A stretch of DNA of 64,000 bases from Coprococcus_C sp934318045 (GTDB taxonomy: Bacteria > Bacillota > Clostridia > Lachnospirales > Lachnospiraceae). Position 1 is the stretch's first letter; every line of letters starts with the position of its first letter. Below, piece after piece: positions 53,571-62,131 of the stretch. The notes beneath the pieces were generated by a model, which saw only the letters and a list, made by a program, of their open reading frames with translations, did not search any database and was not told the DNA's origin. The DNA lies in contig CAKREY010000002.1 in NCBI GenBank assembly GCA_934318045.1, positions 62,001 through 126,000 on the forward strand, written 5' to 3'. The position numbers and the translations under genes were made by a program.

Positions 53571-54338
53571 TTATACTCCATATTCCACTTCAAGAAGCAT
53601 AAGTCCATGTGGCGGCGCTGTCGGACCTGCCATCTGTCTGTCCCGTGACGCAAGCACCGTCTCCATATCTTCCGCGTGCATCCGTCCATAGCCAACCTCA
53701 AGCAGTGTTCCGGTCAGTATCCGGACCATATTCTGTAAGAAGCCATTTCCATGAAATGTCATCCGCAGATATCCTTCTTCCTCTGCGATTGTAATATCAT
53801 AGATTGTCCGCACTGTGGATTTCTTCATCTTATTATTCCCACAGAAGCTCTTGAAATCATGCGTGCCAATCAGGTATCCTGCTGCCTTTTGCATCGCTTC
53901 TATATCCGGCATCCGGTCAGGTGTCCCATTCGTAACCCATTCCGGCAACACCCATGTATACATCCGGTCAAATACCGGCTTTTCGTCCCCGATATAACAG
54001 GTATACTGATACACCTTTCCTTTGGCATTAAGTCTTGCATGGAACCGCTCGGATACACCCGAAACCTCCCGGATACAGATATCATCCGGCAGATAATGAT
54101 TCGCATAGGCTTTGATCTCTTCCGGCGTAAGCGTGGTATCTAAGAAGCCGTTTGCTACCATGCCTTTTGCATGCACACCCGCATCGGTTCTTCCTGCGCC
54201 ATGAATCTTCACGTCCTGTTCCGTCATCCTCGCGAAGACCGCTTCCAACTTTCCCTCGATCGTATCCACTTCTTTTTTACTTTCCCAGCCATGATAGCGC
54301 ATGCCATCGTAGCTGATTGTAAACCTATAATTATTCAT
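53571..54338 (-). CDS. truA: tRNA pseudouridine synthase A
   Basis: 255 residues. Catalytic Asp52 in HGAGRTDAGVHAKG; FRFHARLNAKGKVYQY-like segment and FLQNMVRILTGTLLEVG at the C-terminus are typical. Makes pseudouridine 38-40 in the tRNA anticodon arm. ATG at 54338 follows AAGGAGAG; the hairpin repeat copy C abuts the RBS, with GGGG next to it. Confidence 0.96.
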   Translation of the reverse strand: MNNYRFTISYDGMRYHGWESKKEVDTIEGKLEAVFARMTEQDVKIHGAGRTDAGVHAKGMVANGFLDTTLTPEEIKAYANHYLPDDICIREVSGVSERFHARLNAKGKVYQYTCYIGDEKPVFDRMYTWVLPEWVTNGTPDRMPDIEAMQKAAGYLIGTHDFKSFCGNNKMKKSTVRTIYDITIAEEEGYLRMTFHGNGFLQNMVRILTGTLLEVGYGRMHAEDMETVLASRDRQMAGPTAPPHGLMLLEVEYGV

Positions 54339-54347
54339 CGTCTCTCC

Positions 54348-54392
54348 TTGGGGACGCTTCTTCTGTCACAAGAAGTGTACCTCTGTCACATC
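54348..54392 (+). repeat. Hairpin repeat, copy C
   Basis: TTGGGGACGCTTCTTCTGTC then ACAAGAAGTGTACCTCTGTC and ACATC; internal CTTCTT/AAGAAG arms. Subtype shared with copy D. Sits between truA and the GNAT terminator. Confidence 0.75.
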
Positions 54393-54396
54393 AAAA

Positions 54397-54417
54397 CGGA
54401 GAGGCACTGCCCCTCCG
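54397..54417 (-). terminator. Terminator of the GNAT gene
   Basis: Stem CGGAGgGGC/GCCtCTCCG with 3-nt loop then TTTT on the minus strand, 18 bp after the stop codon. Confidence 0.75.
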
Positions 54418-54435
54418 CCATACTTATACATTCAT

Positions 54436-55062
54436 CTAGAAAATCTGTCCCGGAAGTTTCTTCTTTTCCTTGTACAAAAACTGCTTGTCAAACGCTTCCA
54501 CAGCTTCTTCTGCAACGAAATAGCCTTCCGGCGGCGCGTACACGCCGGTTATGCCATCCAGATACCCACGCTGCAGCTCCCTGCACAAGAAGAATGGAAC
54601 ATCCTCCCCTTCCGGTACCCCATGATAACGGATTCCATACCGGCTCGCATAGGTAAAGCCGCTCTTGCCGTAGAAATCGATATTTCCTTCCAGGCAAAGC
54701 GCCCCACATCCAAGCTCCCGTGCCTTTTCCACGGAATAATCAAGCAGGATTTTGCCATACCCTTGCCGTTTATACGCAGGTGCGATACAGATCGGTCCCA
54801 TCGTCATGATCGGTACTGTCTGTCCATCATCCGCGCAAATTGCAGCACGCATAAACATGTTCTGTCCGATCAATGTCCCATCAAGCTCCATTACAAAATC
54901 AAGCTCCGGCACAAACGCCACGTCTTTCCGCAGCTCATGCAGCATGAAATGCTCCATGCATCCCGGGCGATACACATTCCAGAAGCTCTCCCGAACCATG
55001 TTTTCCACTTCGCGGTACTCTTCTTTTCTCTCTAAACGAATCGTAATGTTGTTTTTGCTCAT
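54436..55062 (-). CDS. GNAT-family N-acetyltransferase
   Basis: 208 residues from ATG 55062 (MSKNNITIRLERKEEY; CAGGAGG 9 nt upstream). Acetyl-CoA loop PICIAPAYKRQGYGKILL (RQGYGK) and GALCLEGNIDFYGKSGF, typical of GNATs with a C-terminal tail. The substrate is unknown. The leader upstream can form two exclusive hairpins, one covering the RBS, suggesting translational control. Monocistronic, with its own terminator. Confidence 0.9.
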   Translation of the reverse strand: MSKNNITIRLERKEEYREVENMVRESFWNVYRPGCMEHFMLHELRKDVAFVPELDFVMELDGTLIGQNMFMRAAICADDGQTVPIMTMGPICIAPAYKRQGYGKILLDYSVEKARELGCGALCLEGNIDFYGKSGFTYASRYGIRYHGVPEGEDVPFFLCRELQRGYLDGITGVYAPPEGYFVAEEAVEAFDKQFLYKEKKKLPGQIF

Positions 55063-55071
55063 ATTTATTAT

Positions 55072-55140
55072 CCTCCTGAACTTTGTCAACGCCAAATGCA
55101 CCCTGTGCAGGAGGTTTGTCGTGATTGTCTGCAAACCTCC
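55072..55140 (-). promoter_or_regulatory. Leader with alternative hairpins before the GNAT gene
   Basis: In the minus-strand RNA, GGAGGTTTG (55132-55140) pairs perfectly with CAAACCTCC (55110-55118). The CCTCCTG at 55108-55114 can instead pair over 7 bp with CAGGAGG at 55072-55078, the Shine-Dalgarno sequence. The two pairings exclude each other. This is the layout of a translational attenuator; no known riboswitch class is recognised. Confidence 0.5.
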
Positions 55141-55269
55141 CGGTTATGCCACAATCTCCATTTCATTGTACTTTTCCAAACAGCACACTCCTTAAATAAA
55201 ATGATATACTTATATTACCACAAATGTGCAGATATCGGAATGCATTTCATCAAATATATACGAAATGCA

Positions 55270-55340
55270 CATTATATCATATGTCACCACGCGTTAGCGT
55301 GATGACCTGCGCACGCATCAGCGTGCTTCATTATATCATA
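55270..55340. repeat. Two hairpins between 12-bp direct repeats
   Basis: CATTATATCATA occurs at 55270-55281 and 55329-55340. Between them are CACGCGTTAGCGTG (55288-55301) and GCACGCATCAGCGTGC (55311-55326), two GC-rich hairpins in an AT-rich gap. The second direct repeat contains the scrK stop codon. It may act as the scrK terminator or be a small inserted repeat element. Confidence 0.6.
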
Positions 55341-56289
55341 ACTTATCCATAATCTCATCTTTTGTCGGCATTACCTTCAATGCCCCTTTTCTGGTTGTGA
55401 TGATTGATGCCGCTATAGCCGCAAATCTCTGCATCTGATACAGATCATCCTTCGATAAATCCTCGATTCCATGTTCCAATACGTAATTCAGCACGCATGC
55501 CATAAACGTATCTCCAGCACCGGTTGTTTCAATCGTATTTTTCTGCAAAAACGGTTCCGCATATACACTTTTTCCTTTGTAATATGCCTTGCTTCCATCT
55601 TTTCCCATCGTTGCACAAATCAGTGCCGGACAATATTGCTCCATGATTTTCCCAATTCCCTGATCGATATCTGCAGTACCTGTTAAGAAAGATATCTCAT
55701 CATCCGAAATCTTCAGAATGTCACATTGACTGATTCCATACCACATTTTATCAGCTGCGTCTCCAAGTTTTTTCCATAATGGCGGTCTTAAATTCGGATC
55801 AAAGGAAATGACAGCTCCCTGCTCTTTTGCTTTTTTCACTGCATGTTTCGTTACCTGCTCCATCCGTAAATCCGTCATTGACAACGTTCCAAAATGAAAA
55901 ATCTTTGTATCAGCAAAAATCTCCTGCTGGATTTCTTCCTCCCTAAGCATCATATCTGCTCCAGGATTACGGTAAAAAGAAAAGTCGCGGTCACCATCCA
56001 CACCAGTATGTACAAACGCAAGCGTCGTATGCACAGTATCATCTGTCACCAGATTATCTATATTGATTCCCTGGTCTTTCACCGCCTGCGTCAGCATTGT
56101 ACCAAACATGTCTGCTCCTACTTTCCCAATAAATGCAGTCTTTTTTCCAAGATTCTGCAACATGGAAAGTACATTGCACGGAGCACCGCCCGGATTTGCT
56201 TCAAGCAGAGGATTTCCCTGCGCACTCATTCCATTTTCTGTAAAATCTACCAACAATTCTCCAAGTGCTGTTACATCAAACTTTTTCAT
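55336..56289 (-). CDS. scrK: PfkB-family fructokinase
   Basis: 317 residues from ATG 56289 (MKKFDVTALGELLVD; AAGGAG 8 nt upstream). PfkB signatures: GGAPCNV near the N-terminus, and TTGAGDTFMACVLNY with the catalytic Asp. Phosphorylates fructose to fructose-6-phosphate. Its gene is 21 bp after the sucrose hydrolase gene, which decides for fructokinase over other PfkB sugar kinases. Confidence 0.9.
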   Translation of the reverse strand: MKKFDVTALGELLVDFTENGMSAQGNPLLEANPGGAPCNVLSMLQNLGKKTAFIGKVGADMFGTMLTQAVKDQGINIDNLVTDDTVHTTLAFVHTGVDGDRDFSFYRNPGADMMLREEEIQQEIFADTKIFHFGTLSMTDLRMEQVTKHAVKKAKEQGAVISFDPNLRPPLWKKLGDAADKMWYGISQCDILKISDDEISFLTGTADIDQGIGKIMEQYCPALICATMGKDGSKAYYKGKSVYAEPFLQKNTIETTGAGDTFMACVLNYVLEHGIEDLSKDDLYQMQRFAAIAASIITTRKGALKVMPTKDEIMDKL

Positions 56290-56310
56290 ATCGGTTTCTC
56301 CTTGCATACT

Positions 56311-57765
56311 CTACGCCACAACGATATCATATTTTTCAAGATTTACAATGGCTTTTCCATCGCACACAAAACTGATCTGATCCGCTTCGAGCGATGTATA
56401 AAATGTTGTACTGAATACCTGTTGTCCATCATTCAGAAAAACTTCCATTGAATACTTATCTAAGATTATACGAAGCTTCCATTTTTTACAAGGTGTTTTT
56501 ACTTTTACTCTCCGGATTGCATTCGCGTCACGCACCATACCGGAATATGTCCGGTCAATTTCTATCCTGTTTTTATACTGCAGTATAGAAAAGTCTGTGT
56601 GGAACTGTTCATTTTGTGCGACCGAGATTGTAAACTCCCTAAAATCGCCACCGGCAATCTCCACGGTCATATCAAGTACACGTCCCTTAATACCATTGAA
56701 TCTGCATGTTCCCTGTACTTCCTGCTTCTCATACCTGACACCATTTCTATGATAGTTTACGATTTCACGCACCGGGCTTTGCAGAATCTTTCCATCTTTT
56801 ACCTTGAGTTCCCTCGGTAATATCATCATGCCGGACCATTTCTGACCTTCGAGACGGATATTCGAATCCCATGACTGCATCCATGCAATCATAATTCTTC
56901 TTCCATCGTCCGCAAGCATCGTCTGCGGTGCGTAAAAATCCAATCCGTCATCAAGCGAGTAAACTGCGTCATAATGGAACATATGCTGGTTTTTATCATA
57001 GCTTCCCATATAATAAACCGAATTGTTTCCATTATGAAATTCTTCATCCGCACTTAGATTCTGCGGAGATGTAATTAATACATATGCACCATCCAGGCAG
57101 AAGAAATCCGGACACTCCCACATCGTTCCAAGCATACCTGTATCGTCTTTTGCAAGCACCGACACATACTCCCAGCTAATTGCGTCCTCTGAATGGAACA
57201 AAACAACATGCGGTTTTCCATCATCCGTCTTATTTCCAACAACCATATAATAGCCATCTTCCTCTTTCCAGATCTTCGGATCCCGGAAATGTTCCCGGCT
57301 GAAATGTTCCGGCATCATATCTCCTGTTACAACCGGATTTTGCGCAAGCTTAGTATATGTTTTTCCGTTTCCAATCGCAAGGCATTGGTTCTGATATACG
57401 TTTTTTACTCCATTTTCTTCCTGCTCTGTCACACCGGTATATACAAGCAGATGTCCTTTTTCTGTCTCAATGGCAGATCCTGAGAAACACCCTGCATCAT
57501 CGTAACTTTGGTCTGGTGCAAGTGCGATGGGAAGTTCAGTCCATTTTACAAAATCTGTTGTCTCCGAATGTCCCCAATGCATCGGTCCCCACGCCTCATT
57601 ATATGGATGGAACTGATAGAACAAATGAATTTTTCCATGATAAGAAGAAAAACCATTTGGGTCATTCATCCACCCACACGGCGGTGTTACATGAAACGCT
57701 GGGAATTGTTCTTTTTTGGCTCTATGAACATTTACAAACTCTTCCGCTTTCTTTAATTTACTCAT
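56311..57765 (-). CDS. scrB: GH32 sucrose hydrolase (sucrose-6-phosphate hydrolase/invertase)
   Basis: 484 residues. GH32 motifs: WMNDPNG with nucleophile Asp35, FRDPKIW (stabiliser) and MWECPDFF with the acid/base Glu; C-terminal beta-sandwich starts near residue 340. No signal peptide, so it acts in the cytoplasm on sucrose or sucrose-6-phosphate. ATG at 57765 follows AGGAGG. Coupled to scrK. Upstream lies only a broken ABC ATPase, so the operon lost its promoter-proximal genes; whether it is still expressed is unclear. Confidence 0.93.
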   Translation of the reverse strand: MSKLKKAEEFVNVHRAKKEQFPAFHVTPPCGWMNDPNGFSSYHGKIHLFYQFHPYNEAWGPMHWGHSETTDFVKWTELPIALAPDQSYDDAGCFSGSAIETEKGHLLVYTGVTEQEENGVKNVYQNQCLAIGNGKTYTKLAQNPVVTGDMMPEHFSREHFRDPKIWKEEDGYYMVVGNKTDDGKPHVVLFHSEDAISWEYVSVLAKDDTGMLGTMWECPDFFCLDGAYVLITSPQNLSADEEFHNGNNSVYYMGSYDKNQHMFHYDAVYSLDDGLDFYAPQTMLADDGRRIMIAWMQSWDSNIRLEGQKWSGMMILPRELKVKDGKILQSPVREIVNYHRNGVRYEKQEVQGTCRFNGIKGRVLDMTVEIAGGDFREFTISVAQNEQFHTDFSILQYKNRIEIDRTYSGMVRDANAIRRVKVKTPCKKWKLRIILDKYSMEVFLNDGQQVFSTTFYTSLEADQISFVCDGKAIVNLEKYDIVVA

Positions 57766-57783
57766 TCAAAATCCTCCTATAAT

Positions 57784-58044
57784 TCAACCGATTGTAACAT
57801 CATAGAAATTCATTTGCGGTGATCCAATGAATCCAGCAACAAACTTATTGACCGGATGATCATATAATTCCATCGGTTTTCCAACCTGCTGTACCACGCC
57901 AGCTTTCATAATAACAATCCGGTCTGCCATAGTCAAGGCTTCCACCTGGTCATGTGTGACATAAATCGTTGTACTTCCTAGATTTCTGTGAAGCTTACTG
58001 ATCTCATTTCTCATGCTGACTCTTAATATCGCGTCCAGGTTTGA
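57784..58044 (-). pseudogene. C-terminal fragment of a sugar ABC transporter ATPase (MsmK/UgpC type)
   Basis: The frame reads SNLDAILRVSMRNEISKLH, then YVTHDQVEALTMADRIVIM and FVAGFIGSPQMNFYD, i.e. the part of a sugar-import ATPase after Walker B plus the start of the TOBE region. Homology begins exactly at SNLDA (58044), preceded by a stop codon, so the Walker A and signature are lost; the end is also shortened (stops after DVTIG). It directly precedes scrB on the same strand. A relic, not a working ATPase. Confidence 0.8.
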
Positions 58045-58231
58045 TTATTCCGGCTTAAGAAAGGGAATATTTATGGCAAATGACACACATGCCAATATAC
58101 TCTTAAACCTTATTATGCAAAAATACGGATTTCTTCCTGATGAATACCGCATTGTCGGTTTTGACGATTCGCCAATTGCATCTGAGGCAATTATCCCTAT
58201 CTCAACCATCGGGCAGCAGATTGATAAGAGA
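58040..58231 (+). pseudogene. Fragment of a LacI-family repressor
   Basis: Plus-strand frame FDYSGLRKGIFMANDTHANI followed by EYRIVGFDDSPIASEAIIPI and STIGQQIDK, the sugar-binding domain of LacI regulators (VGFDD, ISTIGQQ). No HTH part precedes it and the frame then runs into the hairpin of a terminator. It faces away from the ATPase relic, so both were cut at 58040-58044, apparently by one deletion/rearrangement. Confidence 0.75.
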
Positions 58232-58242
58232 AACATCACATT

Positions 58243-58283
58243 AAAAAACCATGGTAGAAAGCACCGCTTTACCATGGTTTTTT
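58243..58283 (-). terminator. Terminator of the SPKTGD surface protein gene
   Basis: Stem AAAAAACCATGGTA/TACCATGGTTTTTT, perfect 14 bp, 13-nt loop, T-run on the minus strand, 20 bp after the stop at 58303. Confidence 0.9.
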
Positions 58284-58302
58284 GCAGATTTATTTGTTAT
58301 TT

Positions 58303-60159
58303 CTAATTTTCGTTTCTTCCAGACAAACATACAAGTACACCTGCCATCACTCCGGTTGCAAGCAGAACTATCATCCACACAACTGGAGATGCTGCATCGC
58401 CAGTCTTTGGGCTTTTCAGAGTTGTCTGGTCAACAGGCTTGCTCTGGTCTGGTGTTTTGACAGCTGTTTCCGGAGGTGTCACATCCGCCTGCTTTGCTGC
58501 CGCTTTTACTACAAATTTTGTACTGCATTCGCCATCCACATAGATAAATGTCAGTGTATGGAATCCCTCGGACAACGTCTGCAGATACTCCGGTTTCAGT
58601 GTAACGATCGTTGACCCTGAAACTGCTGTATAATTCTTTGCATCAACCGGTGTGCCATCGACTTTAACGCCTGTAAACTTTGAAAAATCTCCATTTGCAC
58701 GCACTGTCAGCGTTCCATCTGTATTCTGTGTCCAGGAGCCATTTGCGCCTTCAATGACTTCATATTGTGCAGAAGTTTCCACTGGCGTCATCGTTAATCC
58801 TATAATCATCCATAACGTATGCATCTCGTCCGGATTTTCCAGCTCCGTATCCCCTTCACGTAAATGATAGGTGTATTCTGTGCCATTTATCCTTAATTTC
58901 GTATCTGACGTGAAGCAATATCCTTCTGCCGCCTTGAAATATGCACCATATTCATACTTCTTTCCGGCTTCAAATTCTGTGATATGCTCAGTAAAGCTTT
59001 TATCCCAGAATTCCGCGGAATTCACGCCTGCATCTCCACAAAGCCACCATTCACACTGATAAATATATGGTGCGTCATCCGGTACTTTCCCTGTAAATAC
59101 CGGCTTATCTCCGGCTTTAAAACTAACCGTTGCACCATTAAGCTCAATCAGATCAATCTTCTTCAGCTGTACCGGTTTTGATGGCTCAATGAAATTAATA
59201 GCAACAACAAACATCGTTGATTCACTGACCGTTACATTTTTGGCATTGACAGAACTGCCATTTACCATCATAGTACAATCCGATGCAAATTTATAACCAT
59301 CCTTTGCTTTCAGAGATATACTATACATGTAGGATTTGCCTTCCTCAAAGCTTGTAATCTTTTTATCTTCTGCAAGTGCGTTGTTTTTTGATTCATCGGA
59401 ATACCAGAATGCTGTCGGTTCTAACCCTTGTTCCGTCTGTTCCATGCATTCCCAATACTCATATTCGATGTCATACATATCGCGAAACGGATCCAGCTTG
59501 GTGGCAGATGCTTTCGGAACATCTCCCGGCTGATAGTTGAACCAGACATTCTCGATATCGACATTCGGAATCTCTGTTTCTTCATCATAAAGTGTCAAGT
59601 TATACTCCAGTTCATACACCTGATATTCATGCACATCTAAATTATTTGTAATCTGACCATACTTATCTTCCAAATTTACAATATCTCCATCCAAAATCTT
59701 CTTGAGATCCTCTTTATCCGTTATAGCATCACCACTCGCATCGGTTACAATATTTGCACTTTCAAAATGATCAAGTATCAATTTTGTTGAGGTGACTGTT
59801 TCTTTCGAACTATATGCCTGATTATATTGATTTCTGATCTCATTTTTTAAGCTTGTGATCTTCGCCTGTACCGTTTCCGAACTCACACTTCCTTCTATAA
59901 ATCCGCTTTCTTTTTGCACCTGCGTTTCACTTGTTAAACTATTGCTGCCATCATGCCTAATTTCATTCACATTCGCTGTGATTTTTACATTTGTATGATA
60001 CGTATGTGTGTAGGTATTATTTACCTTAGGAGCAGACGGATCTGTACCTCCGGAACTGCCATCTTCCTCCGCATATACTCTGCATGGCAGGATTGCCACA
60101 AACATTGCCATCACCACTAGTGCAGTCAACCATCTGATTTTTGTTTTTTTCCTTTTCAT
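58303..60159 (-). CDS. Cell-wall-anchored surface protein (SPKTGD sorting signal)
   Basis: 618 residues. Signal peptide (WLTALVVMAMFVAILPC...VYA), then a Ser/Thr/Asn-rich region (~30-190), then two related ~95-residue segments (VWFNYQPGDVPKASATK ... FEEGKSYMYSISLKAKDGYKF and VSFKAGDKPVFTGKVPDDA ... FEAGKKYEYGAYFKAAEGY), an Ig-like portion and C-terminal KSPKTGD, helix, and short tail. The sortase motif is SPKTG. Probably displayed on the cell wall; adhesion is a plausible but unproven role. A large HTH regulator is transcribed divergently. ATG at 60159 follows GAGGAGGG. Confidence 0.85.
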   Translation of the reverse strand: MKRKKTKIRWLTALVVMAMFVAILPCRVYAEEDGSSGGTDPSAPKVNNTYTHTYHTNVKITANVNEIRHDGSNSLTSETQVQKESGFIEGSVSSETVQAKITSLKNEIRNQYNQAYSSKETVTSTKLILDHFESANIVTDASGDAITDKEDLKKILDGDIVNLEDKYGQITNNLDVHEYQVYELEYNLTLYDEETEIPNVDIENVWFNYQPGDVPKASATKLDPFRDMYDIEYEYWECMEQTEQGLEPTAFWYSDESKNNALAEDKKITSFEEGKSYMYSISLKAKDGYKFASDCTMMVNGSSVNAKNVTVSESTMFVVAINFIEPSKPVQLKKIDLIELNGATVSFKAGDKPVFTGKVPDDAPYIYQCEWWLCGDAGVNSAEFWDKSFTEHITEFEAGKKYEYGAYFKAAEGYCFTSDTKLRINGTEYTYHLREGDTELENPDEMHTLWMIIGLTMTPVETSAQYEVIEGANGSWTQNTDGTLTVRANGDFSKFTGVKVDGTPVDAKNYTAVSGSTIVTLKPEYLQTLSEGFHTLTFIYVDGECSTKFVVKAAAKQADVTPPETAVKTPDQSKPVDQTTLKSPKTGDAASPVVWMIVLLATGVMAGVLVCLSGRNEN

Positions 60160-60325
60160 TGAAAACCCTCCTCGCTATTTAATGTGATACGATTATAACA
60201 ACTTTCCAGATATTTATGCTTAATATTTCCATACAGTCAATGTCTATCCGGAAACATCTGTATTGTAATTACCGGCCTTTGTTGTATAGTATATATAATC
60301 ATTTATTATAGAGGAGGAGAAAATT

Positions 60326-62092
60326 ATGACCTTTCAAGAGAAACTCGCGGAATATATTGAACAATTGGACTGCACAGCAAAAATGCTCTCCGAACGCTCT
60401 GGTCTTTCGGCAGCTACCATCAGCAGATATCGTTCCGGTGACCGCGTTCCTGAAGCAGATTCTGATAACCTTGCAAATCTGGTAACTGGTATTGTTCGTA
60501 TTGCCGGGGAAAAAGGCTTATCTGAATTCACAATCCAGACTGTCACAGACTCCTTTCTCCCCTATGTCAAAAGCAAAAACCCGGATATCGATAATCTTCA
60601 GAAAAACCTGAACACACTGCTATCAATCCTGCCTGTGAATATTTCCGAGCTTGCCAAATATATAAACTACGACGCATCTTATATCTCGCGCATCCGGAAT
60701 GGCCAGCGGCAGCCTGCAAACCCACAGCAATTTATCTCCGGAGTCTCCCATTTCGTCGCACGCCGATACCAGGATACATCCAAAAAAGCATTGATTGCCG
60801 ACATGATCGGATGCAATCTGGAAGAGTTACAGGATCTGAATCATTACCAGACTCAGCTTTCGGATTGGCTGGCAAACGGCTCCAACCATTCCAAAGACCA
60901 GATGACGAATTTTCTTCATAAGCTGGATGATTTCAATCTCGATGAATACATCTGCGCCATCCATTTCGATGAATTGAAAGTACCATCCGTTCCATTTCAG
61001 CTTCCTACCTCCAAAAGCTATTTTGGTCTGCAGGAAATGATGGACAGTGAGCTTGCATTCTTAAAGGCGACTGTGCTCTCCAAGTCCACAGAACCCGTCA
61101 CGATGTATAGCGATATGCCAATGAGTGAGATGGCAAAAGATCCAGATTTCCCTAAAAAATGGATGTTCGGTATGGCGATGATGCTCAAAAAAGGACTTCA
61201 TTTAAACCAGATACATAACATTGACCGTTCCTTTGACGACATGATGCTTGGATTAGAAAGCTGGATTCCAATGTATATGTCCGGTCAGATATCCCCCTAC
61301 TACCTGAAAAGCGTACAGGGAACTATTTTTTCCAGCCTTTTAAAGGTATCCGGCAACGTGGCACTGACCGGAGAAGCGATCAATGGCTATCACTCCGAGG
61401 GGAAATATTATCTGACCAAAAACAAAAGTGAGGTTGCTTACTACAAGAAACGTGCCGAACAACTCTTATCCAAGGCAACACCACTCATGGAAATCTATCG
61501 CTCCGAGCACGCACAGGCATACAACTTCTTTCTGGATGAAGACACAAAAAAAGAAGGCGCAAGATATTATATTTTATCTGCCCTTTCGTTACATACGTTA
61601 AGCGAAGATCTACTTGACCGTATTTTATGTCACAATCAGATTCCGCAGGTGGAACAGGAACAAATCCGGCAATATGTTTCAAGGCAGAAGGAGCTTGCAG
61701 CTACGATTTTATCGCATAGTTCCATCACAGAAGAAATCCCTGTGCTTACCAAACAGGAATTTGATCAGTCACCAATGGTGCTCCCACTCTCCGGTTTATT
61801 TTATGAGAAGGATGTGCTTTACCGTTGGGAAGATTACACAGAACACTGGAAACTGGCACTTGCTTACCAACAGCAAAATTTCAACTATCATATTGTTGAA
61901 AATACAGCTTTTGCCTTTCGCAACGTCCAGATCTACATTCATGAAGGAAAATGGGTACTTGTATCTAAAAATAAAACACCCGCGATTCATTTTCTCATCC
62001 GGCATCCGAAGATGCGGCATGCCTTTGAAAATATGGTAATTCCAATCAGGGACGATTCTTCTGTCCCGAAGAATGTCCCACTGTCACATTAA
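60326..62092 (+). CDS. Large regulator with two XRE-type HTH domains
   Basis: 588 residues. HTH 1 at ~10-45 (LDCTAKMLSERSGLSAATIS) and HTH 2 at ~105-140 (NISELAKYINYDASYISRI), then ~440 residues of soluble helical sequence that I do not recognise, with a C-terminal segment like a sensor (LPLSGLFYEKDVLYRWEDYT). ATG at 60326 follows AGAGGAGGAG. Divergent from the SPKTGD surface protein, a likely target. The last ~15 residues (IRDDSSVPKNVPLSH) are encoded by repeat copy D, which also gives the stop codon, so the protein probably once ended elsewhere. Confidence 0.85.
   Translation: MTFQEKLAEYIEQLDCTAKMLSERSGLSAATISRYRSGDRVPEADSDNLANLVTGIVRIAGEKGLSEFTIQTVTDSFLPYVKSKNPDIDNLQKNLNTLLSILPVNISELAKYINYDASYISRIRNGQRQPANPQQFISGVSHFVARRYQDTSKKALIADMIGCNLEELQDLNHYQTQLSDWLANGSNHSKDQMTNFLHKLDDFNLDEYICAIHFDELKVPSVPFQLPTSKSYFGLQEMMDSELAFLKATVLSKSTEPVTMYSDMPMSEMAKDPDFPKKWMFGMAMMLKKGLHLNQIHNIDRSFDDMMLGLESWIPMYMSGQISPYYLKSVQGTIFSSLLKVSGNVALTGEAINGYHSEGKYYLTKNKSEVAYYKKRAEQLLSKATPLMEIYRSEHAQAYNFFLDEDTKKEGARYYILSALSLHTLSEDLLDRILCHNQIPQVEQEQIRQYVSRQKELAATILSHSSITEEIPVLTKQEFDQSPMVLPLSGLFYEKDVLYRWEDYTEHWKLALAYQQQNFNYHIVENTAFAFRNVQIYIHEGKWVLVSKNKTPAIHFLIRHPKMRHAFENMVIPIRDDSSVPKNVPLSH
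62047..62090 (+). repeat. Hairpin repeat, copy D (inside the end of the two-HTH gene)
   Basis: CAGGGACGATTCTTCTGTCC then CGAAGAATGTCCCACTGTCA and CATT. Nearly identical to copy C outside the arms. It provides the last codons and, with the next bases, the stop of the regulator gene. Confidence 0.75.
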
Positions 62093-62097
62093 TAAAG

Positions 62098-62123
62098 GGA
62101 GCGATACCGAAAGATATCGCTCC
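62098..62123. terminator. Hairpin between convergent genes
   Basis: GGAGCGATA/TATCGCTCC, 9 bp with 8-nt loop, between the stop codons of the regulator (+) and the helicase (-). T-runs are short on both sides, so it is a weak shared terminator. Confidence 0.6.
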
Positions 62124-62131
62124 TTAACTTT

